Assembly: GCA_016215605.1 (NCBI GenBank)
Contig: JACRJB010000031.1
Location: 17,080 to 81,079 of the forward strand
DNA from: Rhodopseudomonas palustris
Lineage (GTDB): Bacteria; Pseudomonadota; Alphaproteobacteria; Rhizobiales; Xanthobacteraceae
DNA length: 64,000 bases
Direction: 5' to 3'
How positions within the stretch are numbered: the first letter of the stretch is position 1; each line of letters opens with the position of its first letter. Shown here in pieces: positions 45,981 to 55,796 of this stretch. A program made the translations under genes and the position numbers. A model generated the notes under the pieces. That model saw only the letters and a list, made by a program, of their open reading frames with translations. It had not been told where the DNA came from and did not search any database.

Positions 45981-46697
45981 TCAGTCGTCGCCGGCCAGCA
46001 GCATCGTCAGATAGGCGGTAACGAAGCGCGGCATGGTCGGCAGCAGATCCGCCTCCGACCGCACCAGATGCACCCGGCTGAACTCCGGCAGTTCGTCGCG
46101 CGCCAGATGCGCCTCGATCCGCGCCTTCAAGGCGTCGGCGGGCAGATAGACATCGAGGATTCGCAGCATCGCCACGTAAGGTCCGGACTCCACGCAATGC
46201 CAGTGATCGGCGGCGCGGTAGTCGGAGCGCCGCAACCCGGTCTCCTCCTCGACCTCACGTGCGACGCTGGCGGGAATGTCAAGCCGCTTGCCGCGGACAT
46301 CGGACGGGTCCGGCGTACCGCCGGCGAAATACACCTTGCCGGCATTGGAGGTGTGCGCGCCCATTTCGCCGAGCACGATCGCGCCGTCGCTCGAGCGGAT
46401 CACCCCCATGCCGAAGCCGTTGAAGACCGCGCCGTCGGGGAAGTCCCAATCGCGCCAGCACAGGAAGCTGGCGAAGTCGGTCTCGAAGTAATCGGCGCTG
46501 AACAGCCCGCCTTCGAAGCGCGGCCGCCGTCCGAGCATGACGCGGCCGTTCCACAGCTGCGGCTGTTCGAGCTGCCGCGCGGCGAAATACCCGTCGATCT
46601 TCGACCGATGGTTTTGCGCGAACGGCCACGCATAGTCGCCGACCCACAGATCGAGATTCGTCACGCGGTGGATCGTGACCGGCGGGGCCGCACTCAT
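45981..46697 (-). CDS. Nudix hydrolase
   Basis: 238 residues. The Nudix box is present: GGTPDPSD, then ASVAREVEEETGLRR, matching the GX5EX7REUXEEXGU pattern with the REVEEETGL helix; the insert between Gly and the helix is a little longer than usual. The N-terminal 100 residues are a separate region with repeated aromatic patches (WPFAQNHRS). It hydrolyses a nucleoside diphosphate-linked compound; the substrate is unclear. It begins 11 bases after the ABC binding-protein stop, so it is probably cotranscribed with that gene. Confidence 0.85.
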   Translation of the reverse strand: MSAAPPVTIHRVTNLDLWVGDYAWPFAQNHRSKIDGYFAARQLEQPQLWNGRVMLGRRPRFEGGLFSADYFETDFASFLCWRDWDFPDGAVFNGFGMGVIRSSDGAIVLGEMGAHTSNAGKVYFAGGTPDPSDVRGKRLDIPASVAREVEEETGLRRSDYRAADHWHCVESGPYVAMLRILDVYLPADALKARIEAHLARDELPEFSRVHLVRSEADLLPTMPRFVTAYLTMLLAGDD

Positions 46698-46708
46698 GGT
46701 CGATGCCG

Positions 46709-47734
46709 TTACTTGGCCGCGCCCGACGTCTTCGCCGCCTGCTCGACGAAAGCGTTGGTGTAGGTCTTGGTGACGTCGATATTGGCTTTCGCCACGTCCG
46801 GCGAGCTGGTGCTGAACACCGCGAGCACGGCGTCCGCGCCCTTCGGGTCCATCAGCCCGGTGGTCGAATACATCGGGATGGTGTTCTTCAGTGCCGCGAT
46901 GTACTGCGCCTTGTCCTTGCCGACGATGTTCGGCGGCATCTTCTCGGCGATCTCCTCGGGCGAGTGCGCGTGGATCCAGGTCAGCGTGTTCAGGATCGCC
47001 CCGGTCAGGCCCTGCGCCTCCTTCGGATGCGCCTTGATCCAGGCCGTGGTGGCGTAGAGCGCGCCGCCCGGATAATCGCCGCCGAACACCTCGCGGGTGT
47101 CGTGCTCGGTGCGGGTGTCGCTGAGGATGCGCAGATCGGCATGCGCCGCCTGCAGGATGGTCACCGCCGGATCGAGCATCACCGCGGCGTCGATCTGGCC
47201 CTGCTGCATCGCCGCCACCGCGGTGGCGCCGAGCCCGACGCCGATCACCGAGACGTTGTTCGGATCGACGCCGTTCTTCTTCAACAGATACTTCAAGAAG
47301 AAATCGGTCGACGAGCCCGGCGCGCTGACCCCGACCTTCTTGCCGGCGAGGTCCTTGACCGACTTGATCTCCGCGGTGTGCCCCGGCGACACCACCAGCA
47401 CCAGGCCGGGATAGCGGTCGTACACCACGAAGGACTGCATCTCCTGCTTCTTGGCGGCGAGATTGACGGTGTGATCGAAATAGCCGGACACCACGTCGGC
47501 GCTGCCGCCGAGCACCGCCTTCAACGCATCGGACCCGCCCTTGAGGTCGACCAGTTCGACGCTCAGTCCCGCCTTGTCGTATTCGCCGAGCTGCTTCGCC
47601 AGCACCGTCGGCAGATAGCACAGGCACGCCCCGCCGCCGATCGCGATCGTCACCTTGCTCTGCGCGCTCGCGAAGGTCGTGGTCAATAGCAGCGCCGACA
47701 GCACCGCGGCGATCTTGGCGAGTCTTGTTCTCAT
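46709..47734 (-). CDS. Periplasmic ABC binding protein, NMT1/SsuA type
   Basis: 341 residues. Signal peptide MRTRLAKIAAVLSALLLTTT, cut after ASA-QS. The mature protein starts KVTIAIGGGACLCYLPTVLA and continues GLSVELVDLKGGSDALKAVLGGSADVV, the type II fold of nitrate/sulfonate/taurine/pyrimidine-precursor binding proteins. Later motifs are DLAGKKVGVSAPGSSTDFF and AAVMLDPAV. The ligand is unknown; no sulfonate-specific residues can be claimed. It is transcribed with, and downstream of, the ATPase-permease-hydrolase set and upstream of Nudix. Confidence 0.92.
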   Translation of the reverse strand: MRTRLAKIAAVLSALLLTTTFASAQSKVTIAIGGGACLCYLPTVLAKQLGEYDKAGLSVELVDLKGGSDALKAVLGGSADVVSGYFDHTVNLAAKKQEMQSFVVYDRYPGLVLVVSPGHTAEIKSVKDLAGKKVGVSAPGSSTDFFLKYLLKKNGVDPNNVSVIGVGLGATAVAAMQQGQIDAAVMLDPAVTILQAAHADLRILSDTRTEHDTREVFGGDYPGGALYATTAWIKAHPKEAQGLTGAILNTLTWIHAHSPEEIAEKMPPNIVGKDKAQYIAALKNTIPMYSTTGLMDPKGADAVLAVFSTSSPDVAKANIDVTKTYTNAFVEQAAKTSGAAK

Positions 47735-47880
47735 GACGTTTTCTCCCGGGACGAAGCGACACACGATAAGCGAAAGGCGCGGCGGACTCCAGCGGCGAGC
47801 AATTGCCCGACGGCTGTCGCCGGAGGGCTGTCGCCACCGCACGACGATGCTGCGACCGAGCGTCACCGCCCGGCTCTCGC

Positions 47881-48855
47881 TCAACGAGGCGGGTTGCCGT
47901 CGACGAGATGCGCCTTGAAGAATCGCACGATGGTGGCGTCGAACTCGCGGTGAAAGGCGAGCCGATCGAACCCGGCCGGATCGGAACAGAAGCGCGGCAA
48001 GGCCACCGCGAATTGCGGCGTGCACGGCGCCAGAAACGCATAATGGCCGGCCGGCACGGCGTGGATCTCGGGCTTGCCGGGCAGAGCTGCCGCGACGCGC
48101 GACGTCCCGGCTGGATCGACGCCGCCGCCACCCTGTTCGGATCGCCAGAACTGCAGGGGAATCCCGATCGCGGCCAGATTGTCCGCTGTGAACACCGTGC
48201 TCGGCGGATCGACGATCACCGCCGCGCGGATCCGCGAATCGTGCGACGGGGCGGGTGGAGCCTCGCCGTTCGCCAGTTGGGCGCAAATCCCGGCCTGCTG
48301 GTTGCAGACCCGGGCCAGCCTGTCGAAATCCGGCTTGACGCCCGCCACCAGAAACCCGGTCGCGCCCCCCAGCGAAAAGCCGAACAAGCCGATCTTCGTC
48401 CGATCGATCGCCGCTCTGTCCTTCCAGTCGTTCAGCACATAATCGATCAAGCGGACGATGTCGTCCGGGCGCGACTGCCACAGCGACAGCGTATCGCGCT
48501 TCGATGAATCGTTGCCGTTGTCCCCCGGGTGATTGATCGCGGCGACGACGAATCCGGCGTCAGCCAGTGCCTCCGCCACATCGATGTGCGCAGCGAACCA
48601 GCCGCCGCGGCCATGCGAGAGGACGACCAGAGGCAGCTTCGTCGCCGTGAGCGGACAGTCCTTGACGCCGTCGATCGTACTGACGATTTGCACCGACAGC
48701 CGGCCCAGTTCCACAGCCCGCGGTTCCGCCACGCAGGGATACCAGATCGCGCCTTCCAGGCGCGGGTCGGAGTCGAGCAACTGAACGCCGGCCGACCGCG
48801 CAGGAGCGGTCAGACACGACAGCACAAGGATGCAGAGCCAGAACGTCCTCGACAT
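47881..48855 (-). CDS. Secreted alpha/beta hydrolase (dienelactone-hydrolase-like)
   Basis: 324 residues. Signal segment MSRTFWLCILVLSCLTAPARS. The fold's nucleophile is in GLFGFSLGGATGF, with the oxyanion stretch LPLVVLSHGRGG earlier and the C-terminal histidine in AGHYAFLAPC. PF12740/Chlorophyllase-like and platelet-activating-factor acetylhydrolase-like families share this look. Six cysteines in the mature part suggest disulfides. It lies between the ABC permease and binding-protein genes on the same strand, which hints that it releases the transported molecule from an ester or amide outside the membrane. Confidence 0.85.
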   Translation of the reverse strand: MSRTFWLCILVLSCLTAPARSAGVQLLDSDPRLEGAIWYPCVAEPRAVELGRLSVQIVSTIDGVKDCPLTATKLPLVVLSHGRGGWFAAHIDVAEALADAGFVVAAINHPGDNGNDSSKRDTLSLWQSRPDDIVRLIDYVLNDWKDRAAIDRTKIGLFGFSLGGATGFLVAGVKPDFDRLARVCNQQAGICAQLANGEAPPAPSHDSRIRAAVIVDPPSTVFTADNLAAIGIPLQFWRSEQGGGGVDPAGTSRVAAALPGKPEIHAVPAGHYAFLAPCTPQFAVALPRFCSDPAGFDRLAFHREFDATIVRFFKAHLVDGNPPR

Positions 48856-48945
48856 CAGCTTGATCCTACGACAACAGAGGAGCGGGTCGGAACACAACGA
48901 TGAACAGTGTCGGCGATGCATTCCCTCCCGGTCGATAGTGCACCT

Positions 48946-49743
48946 CTAGTCGGTCTGTTGCAGCGATCCGGCGGGCTGCGGCCGCCACACCAGCAGCCGC
49001 TTCTCCACCAGGCTGACCGCGAGATCGATCAGGATCACGAACACCGAGAGCACGAACATCCCGGCGAACACGCCGGCGACGTCGAAGGTGCCTTCGGCCT
49101 GCTGGATCAGATAGCCGAGCCCCGCCGCCGCGCCGAGATATTCGCCGACCACGGCGCCGACCACGGCGAAGCCGATCGCGGTGTGCAGCGACGAGAACAT
49201 CCACGACAGCGCCGAGGGCCAGAACACGTGGCGCATCATCTGCCGCTCGCTCATCCCGAGCATCCGCGCGTTGTCGACCAGCGTGGCGCTGGTTTCCTTG
49301 ACGCCCTGATAGACGTTGAAGAACACCACGAAGAACACCAGCGTGACGCCGAGCGCGACCTTCGACCAGATGCCGAGCCCGAGCCACAGCGTGAAGATCG
49401 GCGCCAGCACCACGCGCGGCAGCGCGTTGACCATCTTCACATAGGGATCGAACACCGCGGCGACCCGCGGCTGCCGCGCGAACCAGAACCCGACCAGCAC
49501 GCCCGCCACCGAGCCGATCACGAAGGCCAGCAGCGATTCCCACAGCGTGATCAGGAGATGCTTCCAGATCACGCCCGTGGCGAACCAGACGAACACCTGC
49601 TTGGCGACGTCGACCGGCGTCGAGAAGAAGAACGGCGGCAGCAGCATCTTGCCGGCGATCGGCACCGTGCTGAACACCTGCCAGATCGCCAGCGCCGTGA
49701 CGGCGACGAGGAGCTGCAAAGTGAGAAGCTTCACGCGCGGCAT
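48946..49743 (-). CDS. ABC transporter permease, SsuC/TauC type
   Basis: 265 residues with six spans. The cytoplasmic EAA loop is seen as ESLLAFVIGSVAGVLVG earlier and NARMLGMSERQMMRHVFWPSALSWMF further on, contacting the ATPase. PF00528 signature GFAVVGAVVGEYLGAAAGLG follows. It should form the channel for the NMT1-type binding protein encoded downstream. Between it and the ATPase gene lies a 220-base gap with a palindromic repeat. N-terminal signal-like span MPRVKLLTLQLLVAVTALAI. Confidence 0.93.
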   Translation of the reverse strand: MPRVKLLTLQLLVAVTALAIWQVFSTVPIAGKMLLPPFFFSTPVDVAKQVFVWFATGVIWKHLLITLWESLLAFVIGSVAGVLVGFWFARQPRVAAVFDPYVKMVNALPRVVLAPIFTLWLGLGIWSKVALGVTLVFFVVFFNVYQGVKETSATLVDNARMLGMSERQMMRHVFWPSALSWMFSSLHTAIGFAVVGAVVGEYLGAAAGLGYLIQQAEGTFDVAGVFAGMFVLSVFVILIDLAVSLVEKRLLVWRPQPAGSLQQTD

Positions 49744-49790
49744 GGCGAGGCTCCTGCGTACTCACTTCTTCGCCCAGCACCGAGGCGCCC

Positions 49791-49925
49791 CTTCTCCCCT
49801 CCCCCTTGCGGGGAGGGGTCGGGGGTGGGGGTCCGCAACGGGAGCCTATCCTTGCAGCGCCACAACGAAAGCCCATCCGCGCGGCCCCCCCACCCCAGCC
49901 CTCCCCCGCAAGCGGGAGAGGGAGC
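49791..49925. repeat. Palindromic intergenic repeat, family D
   Basis: cttctcccctcccccttgcg on the left and cgcaagcgggagagggag on the right, with gggaggggtcgggggtgggg facing ccccaccccagccctccccc inside. A divergent relative lies at 54431-54588. Confidence 0.8.
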
Positions 49926-49966
49926 ACGCCGTGCGCGGCGCACTTCAGCGGCTAAAATCGATCTCA

Positions 49967-50773
49967 TCACGCCACCGCCCCATACGCCTTCATCACCTGC
50001 TCGCGCAGCACGCCCCAGATCTCGCGATGCAAAGCGTGGAACTCGTGGGTCAGGCGGATCTCGAAAATGTCGCGCGGCCGCGGCAGCGGCACGCGCCAGT
50101 CGCCGATGATCCGCGACGACGGGCTCGCCGACATGATCACCACGCGGTCGGCGAGCGCGATCGCCTCCTCCAGATCGTGGGTGACGAACAGCACCGCCTT
50201 GCGATGCTTGCTCCACAGGTCGAGCAGCAGATTGCCCATGATCTGCCGGGTCTGCGCGTCGAGCGGGCCGAACGGCTCGTCCATCAACAGGATCTTCGGA
50301 TCGCGGATCAGCACCTGGGCCAGCCCGACGCGCTTGCGCTGGCCGCCGGACAGCATGTGTGGATAGCGCCCGGCGAAACCGCCGAGCCCGACCGTGTCGA
50401 GCCAGCCCTGCGCCCGCGTCAAGGCGTCGTCGCGCGGCGTGCCGGCGATCTCCAGCCCGATCGCGACATTGTCGATCGCGGTCTTCCACGGGAACAGCGC
50501 GTCGGCTTGGAACAGATAGCCGGCATCCGCATTCAGCCCCGACAGCGGCGTGCCGAAGATCCGCGCCTCGCCCGCCGCCGGTCGCAACAGCCCGGCCGCG
50601 ACGTTGAGCAGCGTGGACTTGCCGCATCCGGTCGGACCGACGATCGCGACGAACTCGCCGTCGGCGACGTCGAGCGAAGCCTTCTCCACCGCGGTGTAGG
50701 TGCGGCCGTCCGCCAGCCGGAACGCCACCGTCGCGTCCCGCAGCGCGACCGCCTTCGATGCCTCTCCGCTCAC
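49967..50773 (-). CDS. ABC transporter ATPase, SsuB/TauB type
   Basis: 268 residues from a GTG. Walker A GPTGCGKST, Q-loop region YLFQADALFPWKT, signature LSGGQRKRVGLAQ, Walker B ILLMDEPFGPLD, and H-loop FVTHDLEEAI are all present. The GTG at 50773 follows GGGGAGG by 5 bases; an ATG 102 bases upstream in frame would overlap the divergent ATPase and adds non-conserved residues. It is the first gene of the minus-strand set that includes the permease, hydrolase, binding protein and Nudix genes. Confidence 0.95.
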   Translation of the reverse strand: MSGEASKAVALRDATVAFRLADGRTYTAVEKASLDVADGEFVAIVGPTGCGKSTLLNVAAGLLRPAAGEARIFGTPLSGLNADAGYLFQADALFPWKTAIDNVAIGLEIAGTPRDDALTRAQGWLDTVGLGGFAGRYPHMLSGGQRKRVGLAQVLIRDPKILLMDEPFGPLDAQTRQIMGNLLLDLWSKHRKAVLFVTHDLEEAIALADRVVIMSASPSSRIIGDWRVPLPRPRDIFEIRLTHEFHALHREIWGVLREQVMKAYGAVA

Positions 50774-50873
50774 GCGCCCTCCCCGATCCTTGCTGCGCGG
50801 ACCATTCAACGCCGCGCGGCAAACTGCAAGTGCGGCTTGCGCTTTGTCGCGCCAGCCGGTCATGCTGGCGACC

Positions 50874-51668
50874 ATGACGCGCGACGCCCCGCCGATGATC
50901 GCCTACACCGCCGTCGACAAGAGCTTCGACGGCGGCCGGATCAAGGCGGTCGACGGCGTGTCGCTGGCCGTGGCGCGCGGCGAACTGCTCGCCATCGTCG
51001 GCGGGTCCGGCTCCGGCAAGACCACGCTGCTGCGCCTCGCCAACCGGCTGATCGAGGCCGACGCGGGCCGCGTCGAGATCGAGGGCGAGGACGTCCAGGC
51101 CGCCGATCCGATCGCGCTGCGCCGGCGGATCGGCACCGTGTTCCAGGCCGGCGCGCTGTTCCCGCATCTGTCGGTCGCCGGCAATATCGGCATCACGCCG
51201 AAGCTGCTCGGCTGGCCGCGCGACGCCATCGCCGCGCGCGTCGACGAATTGCTCGATCTGGTGCGGCTCGATCGCGCCCAGCATCGAAGCCGCTTCCCGC
51301 ACGAACTCTCCGGCGGCCAGCGCCAGCGCGTCGGCGTCGCCCGCGCGCTCGCGGCGAAGCCCGCCATCGTGCTGATGGACGAGCCGTTCGGCGCGCTCGA
51401 TCCCTTGACCCGCGACGCCCTCGGCGAAGATTTTCGCGCGCTGCACCAGCGGCTGCAGCTCACCACCGTGCTGATCACCCACGACATTACCGAAGCGCTG
51501 CTGCTCGCCGACCGGATCGCGGTGATGCACAAAGGCCGGCTGCTCGAGCAAGGCACGCCCGCCGAGGTTTCGCGCAGCACCGAGCCTTACGTCGCCGAGC
51601 TGCTGCAGACGCCGCGGCGTCAGGCGCAACGGCTCGGCGCGCTGCTGCCGCAGGACGGCGCGGCATGA
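50874..51668 (+). CDS. ABC transporter ATPase, glycine betaine/osmoprotectant type
   Basis: 264 residues. Walker A GGSGSGKTT, signature LSGGQRQRVGVARA, Walker B IVLMDEPFGALD, H-loop ITHDITEAL. It opens with YTAVDKSFDGGRIKAVDGVS, like OpuCA/OsmV ATPases, but lacks the C-terminal CBS pair, ending at QDGAA. Three ATGs (50862, 50874, 50895) are possible; none has a clear ribosome site. Divergent from the SsuB-type ATPase with 100 bases between. The stop overlaps the next gene by ATGA. It energises the permease-binding fusion downstream. Confidence 0.93.
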   Translation: MTRDAPPMIAYTAVDKSFDGGRIKAVDGVSLAVARGELLAIVGGSGSGKTTLLRLANRLIEADAGRVEIEGEDVQAADPIALRRRIGTVFQAGALFPHLSVAGNIGITPKLLGWPRDAIAARVDELLDLVRLDRAQHRSRFPHELSGGQRQRVGVARALAAKPAIVLMDEPFGALDPLTRDALGEDFRALHQRLQLTTVLITHDITEALLLADRIAVMHKGRLLEQGTPAEVSRSTEPYVAELLQTPRRQAQRLGALLPQDGAA

Positions 51669-53215
51669 GCCTGTTCGCCGATCCACGCTGGCGCGACGCG
51701 TTCGCCAATTTGCCGGACTATCTCGGCGCGCATGTCCGCGTCAGCCTCGCGGCGCTGGCGCTCGGCCTCGCGATCAGCCTGCCGCTGGCGATTCTCGCCC
51801 GGCATCGCCCGGTGCTGCGCGGCGCGCTGCTCAGCTTCGCCGGCATCGTCCAGACCATCCCCGGCCTGGCGCTGCTGGCGCTGTTCTATCCGTTGCTGCT
51901 GGCGCTCGCCGCGTTGTCGCTGAGCGCCTTCGGCGTCGGCTTCTCGGCGTTCGGCTTCCTGCCCGCGGTGCTGGCACTAGCGCTTTATTCGATGCTGCCG
52001 GTGCTGCGTAACACCATCACCGGCCTCGACGCCGTCGATCCGGCGCTGGTCGAAGCCGCGCAGGGCGTCGGCATGACGCAGCGGCAGGTGCTGACCATGG
52101 TCGAGCTGCCGCTGGCGCTGCCGGTGATCATGGCGGGCATCCGCACCGCCGCGGTGTGGGTGATCGGCACCGCGACGCTGTCGACGCCGATCGGCCAGAC
52201 CAGTCTCGGCAACTACATCTTCGCCGGATTGCAGACCCAGAACTGGGTGCTGGTGCTGTTCGGCTGCGCCGCCGCCGCCCTGCTGGCGCTCGCGGTCGAT
52301 CAATTGCTGGCGCTGATCGAGCGCGGTCTGCGACTGCGTAGCCGCGTCCGCGCCGCGCTCGGCGGCCTCGGCCTCGCCGCGCTGATCGCCGCGACGCTGC
52401 TACCTAGCCTTGCCGGCGCACGATCGACCTACGTGATCGGCGCCAAGACCTTCACCGAGCAATATGTGTTGGCGGCCCTGCTCGAGCAGCGCCTCGCAGC
52501 CGCCGGCCTCAGCGCGACGACGCGCGCCGGCCTCGGCTCCAGCGTGATCTACGACGCGCTGAAGAGCAGCGACATCGACGCTTATGTCGATTACTCCGGC
52601 ACGCTGTGGGCCAACCAGTTCAAGCACCCCGGCCTCGCCACGCGCGATCAGGTGCTCGCCGACCTGAAGCAGGATCTCGCCAAGGACGGCGTCACCCTGC
52701 TCGGCGAGATCGGCTTCGCCAATGCCTATGCGCTGGTGATGCCGCGCGCCAAGGCGGAGGCGCAGGGCATCCGCTCGATCGCCGATCTCGCGGCCCGCGC
52801 GCCGTCGATGACCATCGCGGGCGACTACGAATTCTTCTCGCGCCCGGAATGGGCCAATCTGCGCAAGGCCTACGGCCTCGCATTCAAGACCGAACGGCAG
52901 ATGCAGCCGGACTTCATGTACGCCGCCGTCGCCTCCGGCGAAGTCGACATCATCGCCGGCTACACCTCGGACGGGCTGATCGCCAAATACGACCTCGTCG
53001 TGCTGGACGATCCACGACAGGCGATCCCGCCTTACGACGCGGTGCTGCTGCTGTCGCCGAAGCACGCCGGCGACGCCAAACTACGTGACGCCCTGAAGCC
53101 TCTGCCCGGCCGCATCGATATCGAGGCGATGCGCGCCGCCAATCTGCAGGCCGGCTCCGGCAGCACACCGGACGCTGTCGCGCGGGCGTTGTGGGAAAAG
53201 GTGAAGCCGCGTTAG
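51665..53215 (+). CDS. Osmoprotectant ABC permease fused to its binding protein
   Basis: 516 residues. Residues 1-240 form a permease with the EAA-like LVEAAQGVGMTQRQVLTMVE and TPIGQTSLGNYIFAGLQTQN; a last span at about 235-255 (ALIAATLLPSLAGA) leads to a C-terminal OpuAC-like binding domain, YVIGAKTFTEQYVLAALLEQ, SSVIYDALKSSDIDAYVDYS and GYTSDGLIAKYDLVVLDDP. Fusions of this order occur in OpuC-like/choline and glycine betaine systems of Gram-positives and some Proteobacteria. The YVDYSGTLW pocket is the aromatic cage region for quaternary amines. Overlaps the ATPase stop by 4 bases. Confidence 0.92.
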   Translation: MSLFADPRWRDAFANLPDYLGAHVRVSLAALALGLAISLPLAILARHRPVLRGALLSFAGIVQTIPGLALLALFYPLLLALAALSLSAFGVGFSAFGFLPAVLALALYSMLPVLRNTITGLDAVDPALVEAAQGVGMTQRQVLTMVELPLALPVIMAGIRTAAVWVIGTATLSTPIGQTSLGNYIFAGLQTQNWVLVLFGCAAAALLALAVDQLLALIERGLRLRSRVRAALGGLGLAALIAATLLPSLAGARSTYVIGAKTFTEQYVLAALLEQRLAAAGLSATTRAGLGSSVIYDALKSSDIDAYVDYSGTLWANQFKHPGLATRDQVLADLKQDLAKDGVTLLGEIGFANAYALVMPRAKAEAQGIRSIADLAARAPSMTIAGDYEFFSRPEWANLRKAYGLAFKTERQMQPDFMYAAVASGEVDIIAGYTSDGLIAKYDLVVLDDPRQAIPPYDAVLLLSPKHAGDAKLRDALKPLPGRIDIEAMRAANLQAGSGSTPDAVARALWEKVKPR

Positions 53216-53270
53216 AGCGGATCTGTTTCCGATGAAGTTCGAGCTGCCGTTGAGATCGCCACACGCAAAG

Positions 53271-53379
53271 CCTCATGGTGAGGAGGCGCGCAGCGCCGTC
53301 TCGAACCATGCGCGCCAAGGGCCATGCGCGGCCCCATCCTTCGAGACGCCCGGCTTCGCCGGGCTCCTCAGGATGAGGT
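53271..53379. repeat. Palindromic intergenic repeat, family C (inverted)
   Basis: cctcatggtgaggaggcgcg on the left, gccgtctcgaaccatg next, and cttcgagacgcccggcttcg with gccgggctcctcaggatgag on the right: the reverse complement of the copy at 34752-34856. Confidence 0.85.
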
Positions 53380-53467
53380 CAGTGCAGGTCGACAGCGATG
53401 AAGCCGTCGCTTGATCAAGCTAGCTCGAGCACCCTCGTGCGCTTGGCCTGTCCGTTCGCTGCAGCGC

Positions 53468-54319
53468 CTACGTCTTCGGCTTCAGCCCGAGCCTGCGCGC
53501 CACGATCTTGTCGACCCAGCGCGGCGGCAGCTTGGTCGAGAGCCAGAACCGCATCGGACCCGGCGTGATCACGTCGTGCGCCTTCGGCTTCGGCGACGTC
53601 AGCGCATCGTGGACGCGCTGCGCGATCGTCTCCGGCGGCAGGCCGCTGGCGTCCATCTGCGGCAGCATCGCACGGATCTTCTGCAGCGCCGGATAGAACG
53701 GCGACGCCGCGTATTTCGAAATGTCTTCCTGCTCGGCCTTGCCCCAGATCGGCGTCTTCACCGCCCCCGGCATGATCGTCACGACGTCGATCCCGAACAG
53801 CATCAGCTCGCGGCGCAGCCCGTCGGACAGGCCGTTGAGCGCGTGCTTCGACGCGGAGTAAGCCGCCATCAGCGGATTGCCGAATTTTCCGGCGATCGAA
53901 CTCATCATCACGATCCGCCCAGGCGCGCCGCGCAGCGACGGATCGATGCCGAGCAGCGGCGCGAATGCCTGCGTCGCCACGATCGGCCCAATCACATTGA
54001 CCTCGAACTGCCGGCGGAAATCGGCCGCCGACAGATCGACCACCGCGCCGGACACCGCGATGCCGGCATTGTTGACCAGCCCGGCCAGCCGCTCGCCGCC
54101 GAGCGCGGCACGGACCTCGTCCGCCGCCGCCCGGATCGCCGCCTCGTCGGTGACGTCGAAGATCAGCGGCCTGAAGCTCGCCCCGAATTCATGGATCAGC
54201 CGCTCCGCATCGGCCTGTTTGCGGACGCTGCCGAACACCCGAAAGCCCTTGTCCAGCAGCAGCTTCGCGATGGCGTGCCCGATTCCGGTGGACACCCCGG
54301 TAATGACGACCGATGGCAT
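53468..54319 (-). CDS. Short-chain dehydrogenase/reductase
   Basis: 283 residues. Cofactor motif TGVSTGIGHAIAK, LVNNAGIAVSG, catalytic SSIAGKFGNPLMAAYSASKHALNG with Tyr-x3-Lys, and PGAVKTPIW after it. Arg in SVRKQAD suggests NADP preference. SDRs of this type (17-beta-HSD/YbbO-like with a C-terminal extension) act on steroids, retinol-like or lipid carbonyls; no substrate is claimed. It is convergent with the osmoprotectant permease across a repeat and has a 280-base repeat-filled gap to ilvC. Confidence 0.9.
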   Translation of the reverse strand: MPSVVITGVSTGIGHAIAKLLLDKGFRVFGSVRKQADAERLIHEFGASFRPLIFDVTDEAAIRAAADEVRAALGGERLAGLVNNAGIAVSGAVVDLSAADFRRQFEVNVIGPIVATQAFAPLLGIDPSLRGAPGRIVMMSSIAGKFGNPLMAAYSASKHALNGLSDGLRRELMLFGIDVVTIMPGAVKTPIWGKAEQEDISKYAASPFYPALQKIRAMLPQMDASGLPPETIAQRVHDALTSPKPKAHDVITPGPMRFWLSTKLPPRWVDKIVARRLGLKPKT

Positions 54320-54430
54320 GATCAGCTCCTAACAATGGCGCGATCGTAGCACAGCCACATGAAAACGGGACCGCGTTGCCGCGATCCCGTCTTGCTCACT
54401 GCCGAATTCTTGCGCCGAGCACGGCGAACT

Positions 54431-54588
54431 CCCTCGCCCCGCTCTTCGCGGGGAGAGGGTCGGGGTGAGGGGCGACGCGAGCACGGAGTCTCGGCTCCGT
54501 TGAAACGCCCCCTCACCCGGATTGCTGCGCAATCCGACCCGCGGGTCGAGCCCGAGGGCAGGCTCTCTCCCCGCACGCGGGGAGAGGT
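54431..54588. repeat. Palindromic intergenic repeat, family D
   Basis: ccctcgccccgctcttcgcg and cgcacgcggggagagg bracket the element; inner arms gggtcggggtgaggggcg and cgccccctcacccgg. It separates the SDR and ilvC genes. Confidence 0.8.
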
Positions 54589-54599
54589 AACTAACAAGA

Positions 54600-55787
<1,188 letters not shown>

Positions 55788-55796
55788 CTACGACTT

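Noticed and set aside
49547..53215. 1222-codon plus-strand frame across three ABC genes
   Set aside because: Only the last 516 codons have family motifs; the remainder is antisense to the SsuB-type ATPase or out of frame with the osmoprotectant ATPase.
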